Origin: Cenococcum geophilum 1.58
Lineage: Eukaryota > Ascomycota > Dothideomycetes > Gloniales > Gloniaceae
Length of the DNA: 64,000 nucleotides
Direction: 5' to 3'
NCBI GenBank assembly: GCA_001692895.1
Contig: KV748249.1
Coordinates: 248,001 to 312,000, forward strand
This document shows, one piece after another, positions 1-12,754 of the stretch. The notes beneath the pieces are model-generated. The model worked only from the letters and a program-made list of their open reading frames with translations, made no database searches and was not told the origin of the DNA. The translations under genes and the position numbers were made by a program. The stretch's first letter is position 1, and the number at the start of each line of letters is the position of its first letter.

Positions 1-600
1 TAGCTCTACAAACGGCTCTACGAACGCCTATATAATTAGTTAATTAATTAATTAATTGCCTATATAAACGCCTATATAATTAATTAATTAATTAACTAAA
101 CGCCTGTATAAACGTTTCTACAAACGGCTCTATAAATAGCTCTATGTACGGCTTTACGCACAGCTCTATAAACGTCCATATAATTAATTAATTAATTAAT
201 TGCCTATACAAACGCCTATATAAATAATTAATTAAACGCCTATATAATTGCCTATACAATTATCTCTATAAATATCTCTGCAATTAATCGCCAGAATAAA
301 CGGCTGCACGTCTGTACGTCTGTATATGGCTCTGCGCAAGGCTCTATACAAAGCTCCGTATAAGGCTCTACCAAAGCTCTACATAAGGCTCTACTAAAGC
401 CCTGCACAAGGCTCTACCAAAGCTCTACATAAGGCTCTATTAAAGCTCTACATAAGGCTCTACCTAAAGCTTACCCCCTACTGCAAAGCATGACGGAGGT
501 ATAAGATTTACGAAATAAATCTATACCTACTAGTATATGTTAATTAAGCTCTATACAATAAGGCTCTAAATTAAAGCTTTGTATTAATTAATCGGCTTAT
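1..600. repeat. AT-rich tandem-repeat margin
   Basis: Degenerate short tandem repeats. The first 270 bases repeat units such as GCCTATATAAACG with runs of TTAATTAATTAA, and 300-480 repeats AAGGCTCTACCAAAGCTCTACAT-like units of about 23 bases. No open frame is present. The GGCTCT/AAGCTCT words are shared with the array at 54377-54770, so both probably belong to one repeat family. RIP-like TpA enrichment is evident. Confidence 0.75.
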
Positions 601-1260
601 TAACTATAAAGTCGGGTCAAAATTTTCGTTGGGGGGTACTAACGATCCGCATGTTTAACTACTAAATTAGCCCTAAGTCCTACATAGCTCTCCCTAACCT
701 TTACTTTATCTAACCTCCTCCCCGCTATTCCCGCCCTCCTTACTAACTCCCTATCTCTGTCGCCTACATCCTATACAATACCTAAATCGCCCTAAAATAA
801 GCGCCCCTCTACCTCCCTACCCTAACTACTTACTAACCTCCATAATCGCCCTAACTCCCCAAACGCTACCGGCTACGTCCGGCCGCCACCTCGCTACCTA
901 CCTACCCCGCTAAGACCCCTACTAGCAGCGCTAGCGCCCCTAGCGGCAGTACCGCCACAAACACGAATAAATTGCACGATACTGCGAATCCAAAGACGGA
1001 GTTTACGAGCGCCTTAAACGCAAACAGCGCCTACACCTCCTAGTAGGTTAGCGCGTCGTGCATGAACGAGTCCTACGCGTCAAACCGTGCGCTACTGCGC
1101 TACAATGCGCGGCACCACACTTTTTCGCCCCTTATAATCGCCACGACAGCTTTAGCGCCGTACAGGTTAAGTATAAGAAAGGCTTATACGGCAACTTAGA
1201 TAAGTAGCCCAATATAGTCGTAGCGCGCGTCGTATAGGTTACTATACGGGAAGTAATAGG
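601..1260. other. Degenerate repeat relic, no gene
   Basis: Sequence with many TA dinucleotides and stops in all frames. A GC-rich island at 860-1100 carries serine/alanine-codon-like runs. It resembles a RIP-damaged transposon remnant, but I cannot assign a family and see no terminal repeats. Confidence 0.4.
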
Positions 1261-2572
1261 AGGTGACAGGTTTGTACTAAAACCACGCTTCCTGAATGCA
1301 TCAAAATCGTCATAAGATAGTGTTAAGATTACCGCTTTCGAGCATGTGCTACTGATCCTCTGTCCACATGCGAAGTCGTAGTATGTGGTATGCCATGTGT
1401 CCAATCAATATGCCTTGCGCTTCCTTCGAAAGAGATCGTGGCCACAGGCATGAATGTCAATAAATGCAGCAAAAGGTGTCATATATCCAGGTAGTTAATT
1501 TCTGTGAGTACAACCATGTATTTTACTTGCAAAGCACTAATGCTCATTCGTTACCCTCTTGACGGAAACTACTACGCCTCACAGGATTTTGATGGCGCTC
1601 GGACGCACCGCTCATTTTGGTCCCCCACGTCCCCACATCCTTTCGGAGGATGCATCGCAGATTAATGCACCAACTACAAACGAGCAGCCGACCTAATCCC
1701 TTTGTGTGGCAGAAGAGACTTCTCGTATTCGGCGCTTTGGGCGCTCCTGCCTCACCAAAACGCGTCAATATTGCGATGCCGATGAAATACTGCACAAGGC
1801 CACCACTAAAAACACCTAACTATATATATACTTAAAGAAGTTGGGCAAAAGGTCGTAATATATGACATCATGACTATAGGTTTCTGCCCTTCCTACATCA
1901 ACCAGCTGCTAATTATATAGAAAAATCCTCCATTAGAGTCCTCCCCTGAACTGCCACCTATCCGCTTTATACGCGCCCTTAACGTCAATAAGGATAAGCC
2001 GGTAAAGGATCAGCTCAAGGTTATAAGGGAGGACGTACTATATACGTTAAATGAGGTATATTAAGTGCTACAAGTGGTTGAACGGTTCAACTAGCGGTTA
2101 TTCGATATTTAAGCGTCAATGAGGCGCCAGCACCTTGCTGCCGAGAAATCGCACTGACCAGAGGCTTAACACCAAGCTCTATACGGTATAAAGCCTCTGG
2201 ATTGGCTTATGAGGCGTGCATATACGAAAAGTCCTTGAAATGGTTGCCACACAAAGGGATGGCACCGACTAACATCCAACGAGCAGTTCTTGCGAACATA
2301 GTCCACAGCACTAGTCCCGGAAGGGCTGTCATATTACTCTCCATGCACATGAAATTGCACGACGCCGCCCAAGGCCCATATGGCCTTTTATCCTCTCAGG
2401 CCTTGCTTCCCGTCTGACGGGCCGTCTTTATGCCTACTACTTCGTAAACCGTCTTACTACAGCAACGCTGTTCAAGGATTCTACGGAGCTGCGCTCCCAG
2501 ATAGCTGTATACTTACATCTAACTAAATAGCATCACTCCATCCTTATAGACTTAGCTCCCACCACTACCAAG
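1261..2572. other. Intergenic, no convincing gene
   Basis: Only short random-looking ORFs (under 90 codons). Around 1930-2130 there is a more codon-like stretch broken by stops, perhaps a repeat relic. The last 100 bases before 2573 are the P450 promoter and leader, but I see no clear TATA element. Confidence 0.4.
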
Positions 2573-4749
2573 ATGCTCGAGCTCATCCTCTCCAACCTAA
2601 CAGTAACCAACACGCTCCTCTCCCTCTTCGCCGTATATCTCCTCCGCGGGCTCATCCGCAACACGCTCGAATCGCGCCGCATCCGGCGTCTGGGCGCCCG
2701 CGCGCCCGTCCGCCGGACTTATATGCCGCTGGGGCTGGACATGCTGTACGGTGCCATCACGAGCGCGCTCGCTGACCGCAACTACGAGTTCTGGCTCGGC
2801 GTCTTCACCCAGTACGGCAACCCGGCGAACCCGTGGACTGTCGAGGCCGGCAAGGGCGCCGCGAGGCTCGTGTTTACGGCCGATCCGGAGAATATTAAGG
2901 CCTTGTTGGCGACGCAGTTTAAAGATTATGGGAAGGGCGCCAATTTTAATAGGGATTGGCATGATTTTTTGGGGGATAGTGAGTGCAGTCTTTCTTTTTG
3001 AGGGTGGTCCGAAAGGATTGGGTTGGAGGGGAGGTGAGAGAAAGGAGGGTTGTGGGCATAGGATGAATGAGCTTGGAAATTCATGATCGGGAGTTGGTGA
3101 TGATGGCGATGCTAGGGTGGTGATGATGTTGGAAGGGTGGCGATGATGTCGGAAGGGTGGTGATGATGTCGGAAGAGGGGTGATAGTGGGGATGGGAGGC
3201 TGATAGATTGGAGGAAGAGTTTTAGGATGGTATGAAGGGACCCAAACATGATGCTAATGATTATACAGGCATCTTCACCACCGATGGAGATAGATGGCAC
3301 AATTCGCGCCAATTAATTCGACCTCAGTTCATTAAGAATCGATTGAGTGATTTGGATATCTTCGAGAAACATTTTAATGTATTAGTTACCAAACTAGGGG
3401 GGAAAGGAGAGGTTGTGGATATCGCGGATTTGTTTTTCAGGTATTTTTGTCTATGGTTGCATATGGCTGAAGTTTTTTAAAATGATACACCCTTAGGTAC
3501 ACCCTTGACGCTGCAACGGATTTCCTGCTTGGCCGAAGCGTAGACAGTCTTGAAAATCCGCAAACCGAGTTTGCACACGCCTTTGCTAAAGCACAGCGCG
3601 TACAGAGTCTGATAGCAAGGATGGGGTAGATCTCTTATTCTTCTTTTCCACTTCTTCGCTATTCTTACAGAAGGGTAACTATGCTGAGGCTATAATAGCC
3701 CTATAAATTGGGTCCTACCCCGCAAGGCCCTCTTCGACTCCGTTAAGGTTATCGATGACTTTGTAAACTCGTATATTGAAGACGCCCTACGCCTACCCCC
3801 CGACGAACTTGAGAAGAAGACGAAAGGAGACTCAGGGTACACCTTTCTTCACGCACTTGCCGCGTACACCAGGGATAGGGTTGCGTTGCGCGATCAGCTT
3901 GTTGCAGTCCTGCTTGCAGGCAGAGACACGACAGCTTGTACTCTCAGTTGGGTGGTGTACCAGCTCTCCATCCACTCACATATTGTACAGAAGTTACGTC
4001 AAGAGATCCTACAGTATGTAGGACTGGAGAGACTACCAACCTACGACGATCTTAAGTCGATGAAGTACCTGCAGGTAAGCCCGTCCCTCTCGCCATCCCC
4101 CTCACCGTATGAACTGTGGGCACATCGCTAACCAACACCCCAGCACATCCTCAACGAAACACTACGCCTCTACCCCGTCGTCCCCTTCAACGTACGCCTG
4201 GCCCTGCACGACACGACGCTGCCGCACGGTGGTGGACCTGATGGTAACGAGCCAATTGGTATCTTGAAGGACACCCCGATCGGCTACTCGACGATCATCA
4301 TGCAGCGCCGCGAGGACCTCTACCCGCCCGTTACGTCCGGCTTCCCGCCTGTTGACCAGTTTGTGCCGGAGAGATGGGACGGGTGGACACCCAAGAGCTG
4401 GACGTAAGTGTTTCTCCCCCTTACCTCTAGCATACCCTCTTCTTTCATTAGACTTCCCAGCGCTTAGGGTACCTGTAACTGTGGCTCGGAGGTGTTGACT
4501 GAATTACCCAGCTACATCCCCTTCAACGGTGGCCCCCGCATCTGCATCGGACAACAGTTCGCGCTGACCGAGATGGCGTACACCGTCGTGCGACTCTTCC
4601 AGCGCTTCGGCACTATCGAGACGCGTATGGACGGGGAGGATCCGGGTATGCACTGCGACATCGTGCTGCAGCCGGCCAAAGTGGTTAAGGTGGCGTTTTT
4701 GGATACTGCCGAGGGACAAGGGCAGCAAGGTGTTGGAGGAAAGGTTTAG
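2573..4749 (+). CDS. CYP52-type cytochrome P450
   Basis: Six exons: 2573-2978, 3269-3440, 3497-3625, 3699-4074, 4144-4403 and 4512-4749. All introns are GT-AG and all phases agree, giving 526 residues, the usual length for the family. A hydrophobic N-terminal anchor (about residues 5-25) implies ER membrane attachment facing the cytosol. The I-helix motif AGRDTT lies near residues 309-314, ETLR of the K-helix at 366-369, and the haem loop [10 protein letters not shown] has its cysteine at 459. CYP52-clan enzymes hydroxylate the terminal carbon of n-alkanes and fatty acids; the substrate here is inferred only. The third intron (3626-3698) must be spliced to skip several stops, and doing so restores the family-typical sequence [10 protein letters not shown]. 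Intron 1 is unusually long (290 bases) and holds a minisatellite. The gene appears intact although the next gene downstream is decayed. Confidence 0.9.
3115..3174. repeat. 20-bp minisatellite in P450 intron 1
   Basis: Three consecutive copies of a 20-base unit, GGGTGGTGATGATGTCGGAA, with one difference in each of the first two copies. They lie wholly inside intron 1 of the P450 gene. Partial GATGATG-rich units extend on both sides. Confidence 0.85.
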
Positions 4750-5180
4750 GATGTTGGATGTTGGACGGTAGGTGTCATGATAACGATTTTCTTGTATCCA
4801 ATGCCCGGAAATTTAGTAGCTTGCTGCCTACTTCAGCAATTCGTCAGACTTTCCATCAAGTCTAGGCGCTACATCTAAGACCCTTCAATCATAGGGACTC
4901 AGCATACGAATACTAGAGTAATAATAAATGTAGGAGCAAAAAGCATTCCCTTTGTTTCATAGTATATGGCATGTATCGTTACCCAAGACCCAAACAGCCA
5001 GTGCACGTAGGTTTACAAAATCCTCCCTAGATGAAGCCAGCGTTCCACGTCGTAACCCAATAAGTGCGTCTCTCACAATACTGTCTGGTCTGAATAATCT
5101 ACCACTAGTTTCCTTGCCTTCATCACTCCTCTCCTGGATATACTTTCCCCTGCCCACCAGCTGGTAGCAGGCTAGAACAT
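4750..5180. other. Intergenic between convergent genes
   Basis: 3' flanks of the P450 (+) and of the decayed secreted-protein gene (-). Contains only small random ORFs. AATAAATG-like A-rich sequence near 4922 could serve the P450 polyadenylation site. Nothing else seen. Confidence 0.5.
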
Positions 5181-6323
5181 TCAAGTCGACACACCCAAAG
5201 CGCTACCCCACGCATCCGCAGCCGCCCGCCCCGTCAGCGTATTCGCCGCCGTCGCGGCCGACTCCGCCGCACTGATGGCCCTGGTGCTGGCCTTGCACCC
5301 GGCCTGCAGCTGGCTGATAATGAAGCCGGTGATGACCTTGATATTGAGTGTAGAGCCGTGCGTGAACGTCGCCGTGTCGGCCGGCTCGAAGCTGTCCTCC
5401 TTGCGGCCGTCGAAGCCCGCGCCGAAGATGATGGTGGGATCGGAGCAGGAGCCGAGGTCGGGATTTGAAGCTCCTACGGCGGCTGCGGGCGTAGCGGCAG
5501 CAGTGTCGTTGGAAACTGCGGAGGCCAGGCAAGCACTGGCGGTGCTGTTTGCTGCGGCTGAGGTGGCGGCAGCGATACCGGCGACGGCGGCGTTGATTTC
5601 GTCGGCTGAGGCGTCCTCTATGAGCAGATTCTGCGTGAAGATGCAACCATCGGTGTCGTCTTGGACGTCGCAGGTGTTGCCGGCTCCGGTGTTGTCGTCG
5701 AGGTTGCCAGGTGCGAAGGTACCAGATTTGAGAGCGTCTTGAGGATCATCGCTAACGGAGGCGATTTATTTGGCCAATTCAAGGACAATGGCCTTGTTGG
5801 TGGCGACGGATCCAGAGGAGGCCGGGTCCTGATGTTGCTGGATAGCGACAATCTCGGGATTGACGGCCTTGATGGAGGCGCAGGCCACGCTGGCTAGGCC
5901 AACTTTGCTGGTGTTGCGCTCCAAAGCGCGGTAGATGAGAGCTGCAGTCATGCCTGCCACGTCACCAGCCGCTTCGTGTTGGTGAGGGCTTGATCGGCTG
6001 TTGTTTGTTGTAAGCAATCTGTGGAGAAAGTATCCCGTTAGTCTACAAGCTATATAAACGAGCATTGCTACAGGAAGAACTTACCAGTGTCGGTGATATC
6101 ACCCTGGCCTTGCGAGGCAGCGGCGTTACCCAAAAGCCAAAGACAGCATCTACAATGTTGTCTGGGTTGTTTGTTTTCAGATTCGTGTTCACCGTTGCGA
6201 TGAACTGGCTGTGAGAGTGCTCCTGAGCACCTCTCGCTTGATGAGGCCTTCCAAAGGCGTCGACGGCCTAGCGTAGGCTGCGCTCAGCAACAAAGGGAGC
6301 GAGAGAAGGATTTACTGCTTCAT
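5181..6323 (-). pseudogene. Decayed alanine-rich secreted protein gene
   Basis: Read on the minus strand from an ATG at 6323-6321, the sequence gives a signal-peptide-like stretch (LLSLPLLLSAAYA), then coding segments spread over all three frames. They include VDAVF, an intron-like GTAAGT...CACAG (about 6086-6016), the segment DVAGMTAALIYRALERNTSK, and the C-terminal part (about 5765-5181) ending in SALGVST before TGA. Coding is interrupted by an early TAA after three codons, a TAA at 5768-5766 where glutamine (CAA) would fit, and at least three frame changes. The product would have been an Ala/Thr-rich secreted protein with paired cysteines. I recognise it as a conserved fungal hypothetical family but cannot name it. 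The C-to-T type nonsense change fits RIP or drift. Confidence 0.7.
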
Positions 6324-7580
6324 TCTCGTTGACGTGATTCAATCAATTCCAAAGAGGATTCGTAATGGCTCAAGGAAGTGTAGAGAAGAGAAGAAAAAGT
6401 ATACACTAAAAAGTAAGGACCGACCGTAATCGATTCTCCAGGAACGACGAAGCGAAGAGAATGTGGAAGTTGAGAAAGAAGGACGGCAGGACTTAACGAA
6501 AGACTCTTTAAAACTCAGAACCAAATATCTGGTGGGCTACCAAATGATGGGGAGGGCTTGGCATGCCTTCATTATTTACAGCATCGTCCTCTGCGCTCCG
6601 AATGTCGTGGCTGGCCCGGGAGCTCGTTTGAAGGAGCTCAGGCCGGTCGCACGAGAGAGCCTCCTGAATAGTCTACCACCAGTGATCGCCGTCGGCGGCT
6701 CTATTGAAATGCGTTTCGCAGCGGGGGAGGTTCGGGTAGCGAGACCTGAGGGGCCGAGGAGATTGGTGGAGGCGAGCCAAGACACCCACGGACGCTCACG
6801 GACGCCCTCGCCAACACTGCTAAACATTTGAAAACCAACAGACGCGTCGAGCCACGATGAACAGGGACATCACCGCAGCTCCGCGTACTCTCTTGCGGTA
6901 TAGCGCTGCAGAGGACTGGCCACGACGCGCAGCCTACCCTAGCGATATCTAATGGCGTAATACGCCAGCGGTCGTAAGAACATTCCACCATAGAGAACCC
7001 CAGCTAATACGAAGAACGTAGTCTAGCAACATGTTGGATACCTCTTGAACTAGAAATACTACAATCAATCATTCATGACCACGTTGAAGAAGGGAGTTAA
7101 TTGCCATGACAACCGCGTCCGAAATATGAGCACGATTCCTCGCCAGCTGCCTGCATAAGCATGAATTATGTCCGCCTGTCATTACAACTGCTCATTATCA
7201 TGATGTCGTTTGAGAATGCGATTGACCACTATGCCTGAATGCCTTCAGCTCGTAATACCACTGGTAGCAGGTGGCTCTTGACAGATCTGCGGGGAGAAAG
7301 TTTGGAAAATGAATGTGCATCTCGATCAGATCATCACACTGGTCGCTGAAGAGTTGGTGTAAGCCTTGGGATTTGTCGTCAGGGCAGAGGTTGGACAAAC
7401 CAAAGAGCTAGCCAGGCTTTCCGCGTTGAAGTAGGTAAAGTGATGACGACCCACTCTTAAAAAATATTTAGGAGGCCAATTGAAAAAGACAGACTAAAAA
7501 AGCTTCAACTATCCGGCCATTCAATTTTGATATTGAGGGTAAGCTAACTTCGTATTTGGTAGACCTGCATTAGTTCTACT
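6324..7580. other. Intergenic, no convincing gene
   Basis: ORFs up to 122 codons (for example 6463-6831 on +) have no domain-like composition, and their antisense frames are similarly open because of GC bias. I see no splice-linked coding series. The part next to 6324 would be the promoter of the decayed secreted-protein gene. Confidence 0.45.
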
Positions 7581-9300
7581 AGATCTCTACCCAACAAGAT
7601 CTGGTAGTGCATGATGCAGGAAGAGAGCCCAAAAGAACTCGTACATTAATCCACTCCTAGAGTCCGCCCCAGAAAAAGTATACACCGATCCAGCAGTGAA
7701 AAACAAGATTCTGCCCAACGCTATCGCCATGGCAAAGAGCAGGAAAACCAACGTGCATAACCTATAGAAGTGAGAGATGAGAAATCCGGACAGCCACCCC
7801 CACAACATGTAACAATATCTTGTTTGCGCGATTTAGGACACGAATGCAGAATGCAGTCCAGGCAAACTAACGGGAGATCAACACGGCTTCCGAGCCTCCT
7901 CTCACAATGCAGCCACGCCATGCCGCTGACCTAGAGCTTCGACAGCATACTCCGATCTCGCTCGCGCTTGGCACAGCCCGAGCTAGCCATCATGAACGGC
8001 TTCGGCATTTGAATATTCTTATTGTCCAGCTTCTTATCCACTTACGCCTCTTTGAAAGGATCCACCGTCTCCATACTCTTGGCCAGCCTTCCGACCAAAC
8101 GGTCACTGCGCCGTAACAAGTAATCCCAAACTACTCGTATACAGCACCGCGGCGGCGCCGCGCGTCGTCCTGGAACCCTTCTTCACAGCATCTCCTCCCG
8201 TGCCCCGCCCATCCAGCCATATCCGCAGGCCCTTCATGCCGCCTCGCTCCCGAGCCACCGTCGCGCCCACCACGGCATCAACTCCAGGCACAGGCTCCTC
8301 CAGACATTGACCCGGCCGGCCTGCCATCGCGGGCTCCTTCACGCCATCGACCTCCCTCGCCGCAGGAGCTGCCACCACCTCCTCTTGCACCTCCTGCACC
8401 ACCTCCCCTCGCACCCTCCCCAGCGCCCAATTCGCCCTGGCAATCGGCCCAAAGTAACTCGACACCCCCGGATCCTTGCACCGCCATCCCATGCTGCTCC
8501 CCTGCACCGCTCCTCCCTCGCCCCCTCCCCCCGCCGCGCGCTCTTCTCCAGACCGAAGTCTTCGGCCCCCGTCACGGCGCCGTCCCGCAGCGCACACTCC
8601 GGACAGCGGGCTTCCGGGGCAGTCAGCACTCAGCACGACATCGTGGCCCGCGGCCGCGCTGGCGGGAGCGCGGAAGCGTACGGGAACTGTGCCGCACGGC
8701 GGAGGAGCGGCTCGAGGGCTGTGGGGCAGAGGGTGATGCGGTCGCGGGTGTGGGCGCGGGCGAAGGTCGTGCGGTGGTTGCGGCACTTGTGGGCCTTTGG
8801 GCTCGGGGTCTGGGATCTGGGGGATCTGAGACCTGAGATCTGAGGGATCCGAGGGTGCTCGTGGGTGTTCGTGGGTGGTTGTGTGAGGAGCGCTGGGCGG
8901 GGAGACGATAGGTTGGTTGCGAGGGAGAAGGCGTGGTCGGTTCGGGTTGGTGGGGAGGGGGGTTTGGGTGGGGGGTTTGAGGGTGGTGGTATGGGGTGGG
9001 TATCTCGTCTTGGCGTGTTTAACGTAGTTTTGCGCGATATAGATGGTGTTTAGTTGTGTTGTATAAGCATAATTTCCGTACCTGGTAAGTGGCTGGTTGT
9101 TGTGGTTGTGCAGATCCTCGAAGGCAAGAGATTGAGGACATGTATAGAGCCACTCACCGTGAATTACTGCCCCGTGGAACCGCTGCACGAGGACAATAAC
9201 TCGGGCATCGTGAAAGATGCCGCCTCTAGCCATCGTGGTGGGTCAGTAGGGTGGGGGAATTCCGAGACCTGATGACCGTGCGGTGCTGTAGATTTGATCA
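7581..9300 (-). other. Possible decayed minus-strand gene region
   Basis: A GC-rich island. On the minus strand, protein-like text occurs in changing frames: KCRNHRTTFARAH and RITLCPTALEP around 8790-8690, VVQEVQEEVVAAPAAREVDG around 8400-8340, and a lysine/arginine-rich segment around 8110-7910 interrupted by TAG stops. The longest ORF (9233-8103, 376 codons) changes character midway from Pro/His-rich to Gly/Val-rich, so it is probably not one real protein. This could be a degraded gene or simply a GC-biased tract. No function can be named. Confidence 0.3.
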
Positions 9301-12300
9301 GATGAGAGAAAGACGTGAGGGAATTGATGAATCGCGGGCTGGAGGGCATATGACTAAGAAATTGAATGTTGTTTTATGCGGAGAGGGACTTGGTGACTGG
9401 GCTACAAGCTTTTCTATGTTTTAGTATAAGATCTTAGTATTAGGCTTATGACATGAATCGCGTTAGCGAGAGAATAGGTAGAGATTAACGTTGTATTTGC
9501 GACTTGTGAAAGTGAAGTATAGAGTCATATTTTTGGTTGCTATCGATGCAAGATAGACGTTGTGATCAGAATATAACCATCCACTTCAACGTTCAACTCT
9601 ACCATCAAAAGAGAAAATGTGCCACCCAGAGCTCCTCCTCTAGCTGTAAGATGGTATGGGAGCATAGTCGGCATGAATCTAGCTAAGAAACTATTCAAAT
9701 CCGTCAAACCCGTCTTTGTAGTTTGGTGTTCAAGATCGTGACTCGTGTTCTCTTGGTAGGATCGATTAATTCTTGTCCTCACCATAGGGTTATTTGAGCG
9801 TCTGTAAATGATCTGTCTGGCTATGGTCTTCCCTAAGTTGCATCATGAAAAGTCTACATTCATTAGTGAACTGTTTGCAAATGTCAGCGAAGAGCTTCTC
9901 ACCACTATCGTTCGAATGCCTTTCGAGATAGAGAGTGAATTAACCTACACCTTTAGGGACACCACAAAAACAGAACGGTTGTCTGATTTATAAAATCTCA
10001 CTTCCTGAAAGATTAAAAGCGTATCTTGCGCGTCGTCAGAGTTTTTATCTTGTTGAATGGTCTTCGGACTGTTGCCAGCGACCTATAGCTCGGACGTTCA
10101 TCGCTTCTCGAGTGCTGAACATTCTCGGCACTCTAGTTCGATATTCGAGTCGAGTCGAGGACTGTGTCACAGAAGTTAGAAGGTATCTAAGTGTCTGCGT
10201 TGGCTCAGAATGAGTTGTCGGATAGCAATGACGATACTAACAAAGCCTTCCCATGCTGGAGAGCTGAGATTAAGGATTGCTTCGTTGACAACTATTCATC
10301 TTAGGAACAGGGTTGCAGGTTGAAATTGGTGGAAAGACGATATGGCAAGGAGGGCATGGCGATGTGGAAGAGACATCTTGCTGCGAGTCTACGGAAATGA
10401 GCAGGTACGAATAATGGGCGCTCAGCTGACTGACATGGACGGCACGGGTGTTCGCTGTGGAGCCATCGCCGGTTACACAGAACACATCCCAAAGATAAAT
10501 CTGCATAAGCCATGCTTAGGAATGAAGAGACTTTATCCACCCTGTTCGAAGCGCGGGGCACAATGCTATCCAACCTGACTCTAAGCTCTACGCACTGAAG
10601 ATTGAAGGTATTATCAGCCAACCGGTTTCCCTTTTGGACATCACGTCTGAGGATTACAAGAGTCAATGAGCTCCCAGTCAGTTGAAATCAATGCAGAAGC
10701 CAACGTCATCCAGGTTTCCGTCTCCAACGGCAGTTCCAAGCGTTGTGAACGCTAAGACGGTCTTGATAGTGTCGGGCCGTCTAACAGCTCAGCGGGCCCG
10801 AACGAGGCCCGTGGTGAGACCGGGTATAAAAGAAATCAATGTTTCTCGTGAAGAAGCAAGACAGCGAATCAGGACGTGTCTCTTTTTGGAGGCATCTGTT
10901 CATTGGTGGTAAAGGATGACGATTTTTGCGGGATGATGGCGAGCAGGGTCAGGAAATTGCTCGTTGATAGATCGACCATCAATGACATGGAGGCTGGCTG
11001 CAGCGTAAGCAAGTGATGGCAGAGGCCTCGAAGCACGTCGGTCGGCAGGATAGGCAGGACAGTGGTGAAGCTGGAGAAGAGCATTGACGTGATCCACAGC
11101 TATCAAAATGGTTGCAGTTGGGATAGAGCGAATCGAGAGGCTAAAGGTGTCTCAACCCACGCCTGTCGCGAGTTCGTTCATTCAGTCGAGCCAAACTGGG
11201 ACTCTCAGCGCTGGGCCAAGTGCCGATACGTCTGTTACTTATGCACCCGCGAGACGAGGCGTGTTTCTGGGCCCATGGGATACATGCGGCGAGCTGGCTC
11301 CAAGTGGGGAAAAGCGCGCAGGGCCACGGAAACGGACAGCGGGTGTCCAGTTGAGCAGCAGCTGGGGGGGACAGGACCACGACCGTTGGCACTTTTCCGA
11401 TGCATGCGAGGGCAAGGGTGTCTGCTGAGAACGAGCGAGCGTAGCGCGACATTGACAAGTGTTCCCGCATGCGCAGGGGCTGAGTTCGGCCTGAGCACAC
11501 ACAATTCGTGGGTTTGGGAGGGTCACGGCAGGGTCGCGGCAGGGCCAGTGGTGATAGTTAGTGACGGGGCCGAGGGTACGAAGGCACACCGCAGCCCGAC
11601 GCGAAAGGCACGCGTCCCAGTCGCGTCGAGTGCTTGGGGGGGCTTGCGGATGGGGCAGATGTCGGCGCAGCGCCCCTCTTTCCCCTCACGGGGGCTCGCA
11701 GGCTAATTGGGCATCTGGGGAAAGTGTTTGGAAAGTCGTCTGGGTCCAGCCTATCCCACTCGCTGAATATTGCGCGCTCTTGTGCTGGAAAAAAAACCCC
11801 GTGGCCCAGCGCCGAGTCCGCACATCGTCTGCCTTGGCTGCCCAGTTAGCGCCGTTTTGGCCATCACCCGCCCACGGCGCCTGCACCTCCCGCGCCGACT
11901 TTCATCTTCTACTTCAACCCTCCCCACGACTTCGCCCAGGCTACTTCCGCTTCTCTGTAGCCATGCCCTGAATAATACCAGCGACGTTGTCACGACTCCT
12001 CACCTCTTTGCTTCGGTACACCCTGCCCATTCCCCCGGCATTCCCCCATCTTCGCCATCTTCGCCATCACCACCCTCTTCACTCTCCCCGTCACGTCGCC
12101 TGCCCCATGGACTCGTGCTTCGACTGACCTGCGAGTACTCGCTTCTCAGCCGCTTTGCCGCTTCACCCAACTTTTCCCAACCACCGCAATTTCGACTCCC
12201 CCAGTTTACTCCCTTCCGGCATGACCCTTTTGGGCGCCTGCAATAGCTTTAGCGGACCTTCCCCGACTTTTGGTTGACCCATTTTGAATGCGCAAGCTTG

Positions 12301-12754
12301 GCAGCTCTGCGCTTCACGACCTTCGTTTGAGATTCTTTTGCTTCCTTGGACATCTTCTACAGTCCCCATCCGCAACCCCAGCCCTTGAATTGAGTGTCCT
12401 GCGACACTCCCTCACAAACACACCTTAATCGAATTTCCTTTGTTGTTCGTGCGACCGTTCGTGCGACCGTCCGCACGTCGCGTTTGCCGTGCAGAGCAGA
12501 GAACACCCGCTGTTTGGACCCGACACGCAGGACGCAACCATTACCCTAGCCTTTGGCTGAAATTAAATCTGCAGGCCAGCTTGTTCCTTCTCGACAAATG
12601 CGCTGAAAGCCTTATTGCGCTCGATTTTTCCCACGTCTCCTTGCAGGAGTCTTCGTTTTGGGTTTGGGTTGCTGTTCTCTTGCGCCCAAGGTGTTGGATA
12701 CAATTGCGCAAATACTGTTCCTTGCTGCTAGAGCATCTTCCAGCCGATACCAGA
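9301..12754. other. Intergenic and long leader region
   Basis: No supported gene. 9301-11060 holds only short ORFs. 11060-11720 is GC-rich, with several overlapping ORFs on both strands that look like compositional artefacts. 11880-12450 is pyrimidine-rich (CT-rich runs), typical of fungal promoter and 5' leader DNA, and probably belongs to the gene starting at 12755. A GGGTATAAAAG element at about 10820 is TATA-like but has no gene placed properly behind it. Confidence 0.45.

Noticed and set aside
8103-9233. 376-codon minus-strand ORF
   Set aside because: Composition changes abruptly within the ORF and other frames look equally protein-like. GC bias explains its length better than a gene does.
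11062-11706. 214-codon plus-strand ORF
   Set aside because: Overlapped by four other ORFs in other frames in GC-rich DNA; no domain-like segment and no splice support.
12440-12754. N-terminal extension of the 12755 gene
   Set aside because: Open frame but Cys/Arg/Leu-rich, unlike the rest. Tandem ATG codons in good context at 12755 fit better, so the extension is treated as leader.
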